A program made the position numbers and the translations under genes. Below the pieces are notes generated by a model. That model was not told the DNA's origin and searched no databases. It saw nothing but the letters and a program-made list of their open reading frames with translations. This document shows positions 1-6,227 of a DNA stretch of 9,193 bases, in pieces. How positions within the stretch are numbered: position 1 is the stretch's first letter; each line of letters begins with the position of its first letter. The DNA is from CAYZUC01 sp964481705 (GTDB lineage Bacteria > Bacillota > Clostridia > Lachnospirales > Lachnospiraceae), in assembly GCA_964481705.1 (NCBI GenBank), contig CAYZUC010000106.1, positions 1 through 9,193 of the forward strand. Direction: 5' to 3'.

Positions 1-150
1 GCCCATCGTCTGTCTACCATTCAAAAGGCTGACCGCATCTTTGTCATTGATCAGGGCGGGATCCTCGAGCAGGGTACGCCGACAGAGCTCATGGCGAAAA
101 AAGGTGCTTACTATCGCCTGTATATGGCACAATTTAAAAATGTCAGCTAA
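1..150 (+). CDS. ABC exporter ATP-binding/permease protein, C-terminal end (partial)
   Basis: This is an open frame running in from the left edge and ending at TAA 148-150, giving 49 visible residues. It begins at the H-loop (AHRLSTIQKADRI), whose histidine is the switch residue of ABC ATPases. It continues through the usual last strands (FVIDQGGILEQGTPTELM) and the short tail GAYYRLYMAQF. That tail is characteristic of MsbA/BmrA-type exporters, in which membrane and ATPase domains are fused and the ATPase comes last. Walker A, the signature motif, Walker B and the whole membrane domain lie outside the window, so substrate and partner cannot be judged. About 49% of its bases are G or C, which looks higher than the neighbouring minus-strand genes, but the sample is small. 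Its 3' end overlaps the last 8 bases of the convergent DUF1667 gene. Confidence 0.9.
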   Translation, partial: AHRLSTIQKADRIFVIDQGGILEQGTPTELMAKKGAYYRLYMAQFKNVS

Positions 151-520
151 TACCTGATGCTTCTGCATCTCCAGTAGCAATGACCGCAACCTCTGTTCCA
201 CATATATGTGGAACAATGATATCTCCTGCTTTTACGGGAGCCTTTACAACAACACCCTTCAGCTCTGCTATACACTGGGAAATCATTTCCTTGGGTATAT
301 CAGAGGCTGTTTTTACCGGTACTGCTCCTACATAGCTTCCTTCTACTCTAACCGTAGAGGTGACCATACGTGTAGGGGCAGTTACTTCTTTCCTTGCATA
401 TTGATCTCCATTCGGACAAGTGTTACCGGTTACCGCTACCACTTGATCCTCCTCTAATTCTACATGGATACGACATCCCAAAGGACATCGAATACAGACA
501 AGATCTCTTTCTGTCTTCAT
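143..520 (-). CDS. DUF1667 family protein, four-cysteine partner of GlpA/GlpB-like oxidoreductases
   Basis: A 125-residue protein with an N-terminal cluster CIRCPLGC (C9, C12, C16) and a fourth cysteine in NTCPNG (C35), followed by an alpha/beta part with two more cysteines (C83, C107). The spacing and the R-C-P-x-G-C context match DUF1667, a family known mainly as the third gene after a GlpA-like and a GlpB-like flavoprotein in clostridia and Thermotoga. The four cysteines plausibly bind an iron-sulfur cluster or zinc, making it a small electron-transfer or scaffold subunit; no activity can be read from the sequence. The ATG at 520 is supported by a GGAG sequence 9 bases upstream, and the family usually starts about this close to the first cysteine. 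It is the last gene of the minus-strand run, 55 bases after the GlpB-like gene. Its stop (TGA, 143-145) lies inside the convergent ABC gene. Confidence 0.85.
   Translation of the reverse strand: MKTERDLVCIRCPLGCRIHVELEEDQVVAVTGNTCPNGDQYARKEVTAPTRMVTSTVRVEGSYVGAVPVKTASDIPKEMISQCIAELKGVVVKAPVKAGDIIVPHICGTEVAVIATGDAEASGIS
194..215. repeat. Perfect 22-base palindrome inside the DUF1667 gene
   Basis: The two strands read identically from TGTTCCACATA to its mirror half TATGTGGAACA, with no mismatch and no spacer; the flanking bases (C at 193, A at 216) break the symmetry. It encodes V103 to T109 of the DUF1667 protein (VPHICGT). No T-tract follows on either strand, so it is not a standard intrinsic terminator. 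It lies just inside the end of a convergent gene pair that has no other visible transcription stop. It could form a hairpin in either transcript, act as a dimeric protein site, or be a coincidence of codons. Confidence 0.6.
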
Positions 521-575
521 TCACCTATGCTCCAATCTCTTTTTTCATATCTGCTCTTCTGCATGGTATCTTATT

Positions 576-1820
576 TTACTCCAAACGCAATTCTATTTTT
601 TGGTATGTCCTTCCTTCTTCAAAGACATTCCTTTTCAGCTTCAAAATCTCCATTTCACCTGGTGTAAGTATTTTCTTCTTTACACACATAATTTGTTTCT
701 CATCGAGATAAACACATACCGATTTATTATGGTACACCTGATTTACACGAAAACGTAGGGTCAAAATATCCTGCATACGCGTTGGAGATATCCTCGATGG
801 TACCGAGTAACGAATGCCCCCGGATACTTCTACCGGTACGCTATCTATTTTTTGATTGATTACCCAATTGGCAGCACAGCTTCCGGCCAAGCTCGCTTCC
901 TCTGAAACATAATCAACAAGGTCATGCACATGGAGTACATTTCCACAGGCAAAAACGCCGGGAACAGATGTCTCCAGACTTTCATCCACCACAGGTCCTG
1001 AGGTAACTTCGGAAATAGATACACCAAGTGCTCGTGACAGCTCATTCTCCGGAATCAATCCGACAGAAAGCAGCAGGGTATCACAGGGAATCACCTCTTC
1101 TGTTCCCGGTATCGGCTTGCGATATTCATCTACCTGCGCCAGTGTTACACTCTCCACACGCTCTTTTCCTGCAATATCAATTACTGTGGTTGACAGCCTC
1201 AATGGAATATTAAAATCTTCCAGACACTGCACAATATTTCTCTTTAAACCTCCGGAGTATGGCATGAGTTCTGCAACGCACTTAACTTTCGCCCCTTCCA
1301 GAGTCATTCTTCTAGCCATAATCAAACCGATGTCTCCCGAACCAAGGATGACCACCTCTTTTCCTGGCATATAACCTTCGATATTTACATAGTGCTGCGC
1401 CGTCCCGGCGGAGAAGATTCCTGCCGGTCTATAACCCGGAATGCTCAACGCTCCACGTGAACGCTCGCGACAGCCCATCGCCAGAATGATTGTCCTGGCT
1501 TCAATTGTAAAGAGACCATCTATATGATTCATCGCTGTTACATTCTTATTCTTATCAATAGATAAAACCATTGTGTGAAGTTTGTAGGCGATACCCAATT
1601 CCTTTACCTTAGTGATGTATCTCTTTGCATATTCCGGTCCGGTCAATTCTTCATGAAATGTATGCAATCCAAATCCATTGTGTATACACTGGTTCAGAAT
1701 ACCTCCCAGTCGGATATCCCTCTCCAATATCAAAATATCATTACATCCCGCTTCTTTTGCCGCCACCGCAGCAGCAAGTCCTGCAGGACCGCCTCCAATA
1801 ATAACAATTTCTGCTGTCAT
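576..1820 (-). CDS. GlpB-like FAD/NAD(P)-dependent oxidoreductase
   Basis: A 414-residue two-dinucleotide-fold flavoprotein. Residues 5-15 carry the FAD Rossmann motif (IVIIGGGPAGL) with the acidic ribose ligand at E33. Residues 157-171 carry a second GSGDIG fold for NAD(P). Residues 285-300 (SVPGVFACGNVLHVHD) are the closing FAD motif. MGCRERSRGAL at 115-125 resembles the HcnB / sarcosine-oxidase-alpha branch of this superfamily. The C-terminal 90 residues form a small extra domain with single cysteines but no obvious cluster motif. Beside a GlpA-like dehydrogenase and DUF1667, it probably carries electrons between the GlpA flavin and a nicotinamide or iron-sulfur acceptor; this role comes from context. 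The start is fixed by an AAGGAGG ribosome binding site 7 bases upstream. The ATG overlaps the preceding stop (ATGA, 1817-1820), so translational coupling is likely. Confidence 0.85.
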   Translation of the reverse strand: MTAEIVIIGGGPAGLAAAVAAKEAGCNDILILERDIRLGGILNQCIHNGFGLHTFHEELTGPEYAKRYITKVKELGIAYKLHTMVLSIDKNKNVTAMNHIDGLFTIEARTIILAMGCRERSRGALSIPGYRPAGIFSAGTAQHYVNIEGYMPGKEVVILGSGDIGLIMARRMTLEGAKVKCVAELMPYSGGLKRNIVQCLEDFNIPLRLSTTVIDIAGKERVESVTLAQVDEYRKPIPGTEEVIPCDTLLLSVGLIPENELSRALGVSISEVTSGPVVDESLETSVPGVFACGNVLHVHDLVDYVSEEASLAGSCAANWVINQKIDSVPVEVSGGIRYSVPSRISPTRMQDILTLRFRVNQVYHNKSVCVYLDEKQIMCVKKKILTPGEMEILKLKRNVFEEGRTYQKIELRLE

Positions 1821-3256
1821 GAAAGTTCCTCCTTATTCCGCCCAATCAGGATTTCAGAGCCTTTCTCTTTCTTTCTTATCTTTATTGGATCACATTTCTG
1901 TGATTCTGCCAATAGTTCTGCAACTCTTGGGGAACAGAATCCCCCTTGACACCTTCCCATTCCTGCTCGTACTCTTCGCTTGACTCCATCTAGAGAGCGT
2001 GCGCCCAAAGGACGATAAATGGCATCCAATACTTCTCCCTCTGTAATCATTTCACAACGACACACGATAGAACCATAGCTGGGGTTCGCTTGAATCATCT
2101 TATTCTTATCCTTTTCTGATAGTTCCGAGAAACGAAGGATCCCTGTTCGATAAGGAACATAAGAATGATTCTTTTCAAATTGATATTTCTCTTGAACGAG
2201 TTCTGCCATATAATGACCGATTGCTGGTGCCGAAGAAAGCCCTGGTGATTCGATACCAACACAGTCAAAAAGTCCCGGAGCATCTGCAGCTTCGCCTAAA
2301 ATAAAGTCTTCTCCATCCTCATGTGCCCGAAGTCCTGCAAAGGATGTAATCACCTGATTCATAGGAATCTTCCCAACTGTTTTACATGCCCCATTTCTCA
2401 CGCTTTCCAAACCCGTCGATGTTGTATTGGTTGCCGTCTTATCTTCAAGATTCTCTGCATTCGGACCAACCAGTATATTTTCATGAATGGTTGGCGTAAT
2501 CAAAATTCCCTTCCCCAGTTTTCCCGGTACTCCAAATATTGTATGCTTTGTTAAGTTTGCTGCCATATGATCCAAAAGATAGTATTCTCCTCTTCTGGGA
2601 GTGATATGGTACTTTACCTCACTTAACTGATTATGAATTTCATCCGCATGTACTCCGGCACAGTTTATGACCGCCTTAGTTTCATAAGTACCGCGATTCG
2701 TCTCCACATAAAACACTTCTTTCTCCCTTGTGACTTTTATCACTGTAGTTTCGAACTCAAATTCGACTCCATTCACATTGGCATTTTCCGCCTGCGCTAT
2801 AGTAAGTAAGAATGGGCATACGATTGCTGCCCGTGGAGCATACAAAGCCGCAACTGCGGTTTCTGACAAGCACGGTTCCATTTCCAGAAGCTCATTACGC
2901 TCCAGAATGCGCAATTCCTTCACTCCATTTTTGATTCCCTGTTTTAAGAGTATCGCCAGGGTTTCTCTCTCCTCCTCATTGACCGCAACGACAAGTGCTC
3001 CATTTCTATGGTAAGGCACATCCAGCTCACGACATACTTCCTCCATCATTTCGGAACCCTTTACATTCATTTCTGCTTTCTTTGTACCACATTTTGCATC
3101 AAATCCTGCATGAACCAATCCACTATTTGCCTTCGATGCGCCCGAACAGACATCCTCTCCTTGTTCCAGCACAAGAAAACTTCCTTCATATTTACTTAGC
3201 TCGCGCGCAATTGCTGTCCCAATCACCCCAGCTCCAATGATAATCACATCATTCAT
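1817..3256 (-). CDS. GlpA-like FAD-dependent dehydrogenase with C-terminal BFD-type [2Fe-2S] domain
   Basis: A 479-residue protein of the DAO superfamily, GlpA branch. Residues 4-13 give the FAD motif (VIIIGAGVIG), with E31 as ribose ligand. ASKANSGLVHAGFDA near 40-54 and FAGLRAHEDGEDF near 306-318 are hallmark stretches of anaerobic glycerol-3-phosphate dehydrogenase-like enzymes, and IESPGLSSAPAIG near 335-347 is the flavin-proximal loop. The C-terminal part (about 396-450) is a BFD-like domain with C399-x-C401 and C436-x4-C441, expected to bind [2Fe-2S]. It lacks the roughly 60 extra residues of the 542-residue E. coli GlpA. The likely reaction is FAD-linked oxidation of glycerol-3-phosphate to dihydroxyacetone phosphate; another 2-hydroxy acid substrate cannot be excluded, because neither glpK nor glpF is in view. 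GAGGA lies 6 bases before the ATG, and the ATG overlaps the stop of the cyclase gene by 4 bases. Confidence 0.87.
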   Translation of the reverse strand: MNDVIIIGAGVIGTAIARELSKYEGSFLVLEQGEDVCSGASKANSGLVHAGFDAKCGTKKAEMNVKGSEMMEEVCRELDVPYHRNGALVVAVNEEERETLAILLKQGIKNGVKELRILERNELLEMEPCLSETAVAALYAPRAAIVCPFLLTIAQAENANVNGVEFEFETTVIKVTREKEVFYVETNRGTYETKAVINCAGVHADEIHNQLSEVKYHITPRRGEYYLLDHMAANLTKHTIFGVPGKLGKGILITPTIHENILVGPNAENLEDKTATNTTSTGLESVRNGACKTVGKIPMNQVITSFAGLRAHEDGEDFILGEAADAPGLFDCVGIESPGLSSAPAIGHYMAELVQEKYQFEKNHSYVPYRTGILRFSELSEKDKNKMIQANPSYGSIVCRCEMITEGEVLDAIYRPLGARSLDGVKRRVRAGMGRCQGGFCSPRVAELLAESQKCDPIKIRKKEKGSEILIGRNKEELS

Positions 3257-6216
3257 GAATCTTCCTCTTTTCTTCCTTCATAGCCTTGAAGCTTAATTGA
3301 TGAAGTATAAATCTGATACTGATTTTTTCCTTTTTCCTTGGAATAGTACAAGGCCGTATCTGCATAGGATAATAACTCTTCAAAATCCGAAGAATGCTTC
3401 GGCGATAGTGCTACTCCAATACTTGCTGTAACCGTAACCACATGCACCACATCGCGATACGTTTCCTTCATCTTATCAAGTGCCCATTCCAGCTTACCAA
3501 TCAATGTATTCATAGGAATATCTTTCACAAGAATGCAGAATTCATCCCCGCCAAATCGACAAATAATATCAAGATTTGAAAAAATAACCTGCAGTTTTGT
3601 GGCGGCATCACAAATTGCCTGATCTCCGGTTAAGTGACCGAAGTAGTCATTTATTTTTTTGAAATTATCTAAATCCAAAAAGATAACAGCGGAAAGATGA
3701 TCCGGATTGTTTTCAAGATACTCCCTTGCAATTTTCTCAAATGCTTCCTTATTGTATAGTCCAGTCAACATATCGCGTTCTGATTTTTCAATTAAGCGCT
3801 CCTTCTCTTTTGTCTCAAGATCCACATCGACAATTCGACCTACAATCTCGATAATTTGACCCTTGTGATTCTTCATTGGATACTGTTCCAAACGCACCCA
3901 TGTCGCATCTCCATTACTATCTAACAGGCGGAAGATGCCCTCATTCTCAGTATCTGTGCCATTAAGAGATTCTATGAGTGCAATCAGAGTTGGTTTATCC
4001 TCCTCATGAACCTTCCAGAACTTAATTCGGTCCTCAATCGTATCTCCTTCCATTTTATCAGGAAACGTCCATCCAAACTTCTGTTCAAATTTAGGTGAGA
4101 TTTTCATAGCATTTGTCTCAAGATTGACCTCAAAAATCATCTCTTCTGACTTCTCAATAATCAAATTATAACGTTTCTGTTCCAATTCCAGCTGTTCCAT
4201 CATCCGGTTTGTCTCTGTAATATCCAGGACAACTCCATAAACCTCATTAATTCCATCTACATTTCCAGCAACGGTTCCCTTGATGATACAAGGGAAAACA
4301 GTTCCATCCTTACGAAGAACCCGGATTTGCACGGATAGCTTCCGACCGTGAAGAAGCAATTCCTTTAAATCATCTCTAAGAGCGCTCCAATCCTCACTAT
4401 GAACAAAATCTTCAAAATTACGGATTTCCTCTTGCTCATATTCTTCCCTCGTATATTGAACAAGATTTAGAAATCCCTCGTTTACATAGGTAAGCGGAAG
4501 TCCCTCCGAAGGCAGCATCTTAATCACCCCTCCGTTGATATTATCTGTGATTTGAAGCAGTCGTTGTTCATTTTCTTCTATTAACTTATGATTCTTACGC
4601 GATAAACGTCCGATAAACAGCAAAAGCATTATAGCGATTGCAGCCCCAATACAAAAGATAATAATCGCACTATGATACTGATAAGCAAAATCCATAAGTG
4701 TCATACTATAATTATGGTCTGTCATCTCACTAATGATACATCGTTCCAATTCACTTTCCGGAATCATAGATATACTTTTATTTATAACTACAGATAATCG
4801 TTCATCGGTAACTCTGGCTGTTATAATAGAGAGACACAATTCTGTGTCGACTCCTTCCAATGGTATAACGGACAATTCCTTGTATTTGGGCTTGGTCAAA
4901 TAATATTCTATTGCATATTGATTCTGCAAAAGCACATCAGCTTTGCCGGAATAAACTGCTTCCAGACAATCCTCGGTGGTTTTGCAGGTCATAATTTTGA
5001 AATGAGAATACGTAGATGCTAATAATGGTGCCTCCGACTGTATTGTTTGCGGAATCACTAATACCAGATTCGTATTTTTATCAAAATTCTCGCCTTTGCG
5101 TCCTACCAACACATTTCTGGTATTAAGATAGGGGTCTGTTAATCTCATTCCTTTTGACACCCTGCTGTCATCAGCAATTTTTTCTGTCAACACAGCGTCT
5201 ATTCCATTGTCAAGGTAATACGCGGTATTCATGTTCTGTTGTTCCACCGGCACAAATTCAAAGTTCAAGCCACTATTCTCGCTCAGCTTGTCCAAAATGC
5301 TTCTGGACAATCCTTTGACTATATCGCCTGATTCACAATAGGAAATGGGATCCCATGCAGTTGGACAGCCTATCCGAATCGTATCGGTTCCTTGAATGTA
5401 CTCCATCTCATCTCGTTGAAAAGGAGTTTCATAGTAGACGGGAAAATACTTGCGCATGAGATGATTCTCAAATTCCGGATCATCTAATTTGATCTCCATT
5501 AGTGCATGATTCAGATCATCTCCCAACGCAGTATCCTTATTGGGATAAAGAAAATATACAGAAGCAGGTTCAAACTTACCAAGTATTTTCATATCCGGAT
5601 TGGCTTGCGAATAATGAATCATAACGATGTCAATTTCTCTTTCCCGTAAAGCCTTTTGCAAGGCCTGTGTATCCGGAAATACCTTGAATTTAGGAGAAAA
5701 GTTATAGTTCGCAGAATACTTGGAAAAATCCTCTTCCAGCTTCTTATCCTTGATGCATCCAATACGGACATCTTTAAAGCAATCGAAGTCCTCATAAACA
5801 AGAGAAGGGTTTCCCTCTCTCGTCATAAGAACTCCATAATCAAGACCTATAGAATACGCACTAAACTCACAGGTATCGGCAAAATCCTCCCGCATTCTCA
5901 CCGGCGCCAGTATATCAATTTTTCCTGCTCTTAAATAGCGATATGCCTCATCAAAGCTGTCAGTTTTAACATACATATAATTCCAACCGGTATACTCTGC
6001 AATTTTATTCAGATAGTCTACCATGTAACCACTCGGATTACCCATGGTGTCATACTCTTGAAATCCGTTCACAGGAAAAAAGCCCACCTTTATGACATTT
6101 CCTTGGACTTCATCTTGTGCAGACACCCCTACCGGATTCAAGAATAGGTAAAGGACCACACTAAATAGTAAAAAAGACACTTTCAGTTTTGATTTCCAGT
6201 TCTTCTTTTCTTTCAT
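3253..6216 (-). CDS. Membrane diguanylate cyclase: signal peptide, two solute-binding domains, TM, two PAS, GGDEF
   Basis: A 987-residue sensor enzyme. Residues 1-33 are a signal sequence (basic start, hydrophobic 13-27, VSA before Q34). Two type-3 solute-binding (Venus-flytrap) domains follow at about 41-265 (KVGFFPVNGFQ, GYMVDYLNKIAEYTGW) and 278-500 (TIRIGCPTAWDPISY). A membrane helix spans about 516-537. PAS domains lie at about 553-668 (ending YGVVLDIT) and 683-800 (PAS_3-like, ending IVGRIVDVD), and the GGDEF domain at about 812-970. Its active site is intact: DMLTGLYN, metal-binding D848 in FLDLDNFKKIND, D865 and GGDEF at 889-893. The inhibitory I-site is degenerate (SNLD at 880-883 instead of RxxD). 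There is no EAL domain. It should make c-di-GMP at the inner membrane face in response to a small extracellular ligand, possibly an amino acid as in many SBP_bac_3 proteins. The ATG lies 11 bases after the kinase stop with a modest AGGG site. Confidence 0.92.
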   Translation of the reverse strand: MKEKKNWKSKLKVSFLLFSVVLYLFLNPVGVSAQDEVQGNVIKVGFFPVNGFQEYDTMGNPSGYMVDYLNKIAEYTGWNYMYVKTDSFDEAYRYLRAGKIDILAPVRMREDFADTCEFSAYSIGLDYGVLMTREGNPSLVYEDFDCFKDVRIGCIKDKKLEEDFSKYSANYNFSPKFKVFPDTQALQKALREREIDIVMIHYSQANPDMKILGKFEPASVYFLYPNKDTALGDDLNHALMEIKLDDPEFENHLMRKYFPVYYETPFQRDEMEYIQGTDTIRIGCPTAWDPISYCESGDIVKGLSRSILDKLSENSGLNFEFVPVEQQNMNTAYYLDNGIDAVLTEKIADDSRVSKGMRLTDPYLNTRNVLVGRKGENFDKNTNLVLVIPQTIQSEAPLLASTYSHFKIMTCKTTEDCLEAVYSGKADVLLQNQYAIEYYLTKPKYKELSVIPLEGVDTELCLSIITARVTDERLSVVINKSISMIPESELERCIISEMTDHNYSMTLMDFAYQYHSAIIIFCIGAAIAIMLLLFIGRLSRKNHKLIEENEQRLLQITDNINGGVIKMLPSEGLPLTYVNEGFLNLVQYTREEYEQEEIRNFEDFVHSEDWSALRDDLKELLLHGRKLSVQIRVLRKDGTVFPCIIKGTVAGNVDGINEVYGVVLDITETNRMMEQLELEQKRYNLIIEKSEEMIFEVNLETNAMKISPKFEQKFGWTFPDKMEGDTIEDRIKFWKVHEEDKPTLIALIESLNGTDTENEGIFRLLDSNGDATWVRLEQYPMKNHKGQIIEIVGRIVDVDLETKEKERLIEKSERDMLTGLYNKEAFEKIAREYLENNPDHLSAVIFLDLDNFKKINDYFGHLTGDQAICDAATKLQVIFSNLDIICRFGGDEFCILVKDIPMNTLIGKLEWALDKMKETYRDVVHVVTVTASIGVALSPKHSSDFEELLSYADTALYYSKEKGKNQYQIYTSSIKLQGYEGRKEEDS

Positions 6217-6227
6217 GTATTACCCTG

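Noticed and set aside
1..150. The higher GC content of the ABC gene end, considered as a sign of horizontal transfer.
   Set aside because: 150 bases are too few to separate transfer from normal gene-to-gene variation, and no mobile element or repeat is present.
156..169. Small hairpin GATGC-TTCT-GCATC just after the ABC gene stop, considered as its terminator.
   Set aside because: The stem is only 5 base pairs and no T-tract follows on either strand.
517..564. A 15-codon frame (MQKSRYEKRDWSIGE) on the minus strand between the GlpB-like and DUF1667 genes, whose stop overlaps the DUF1667 ATG as ATGA.
   Set aside because: It has no ribosome binding site and no recognisable sequence. It could couple translation to DUF1667, but at this length the overlap is easily chance.
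1575..1983. Plus-strand open frames of 100-124 codons opposite the junction of the GlpA-like and GlpB-like genes.
   Set aside because: They are antisense shadows of well-supported flavoprotein genes, with no family resemblance and low-complexity Ser/Leu/Phe-rich translations.
5656..5934. A 92-codon plus-strand frame opposite the first solute-binding domain of the cyclase.
   Set aside because: It lies wholly within a strongly supported gene on the other strand and shows no recognisable domain.
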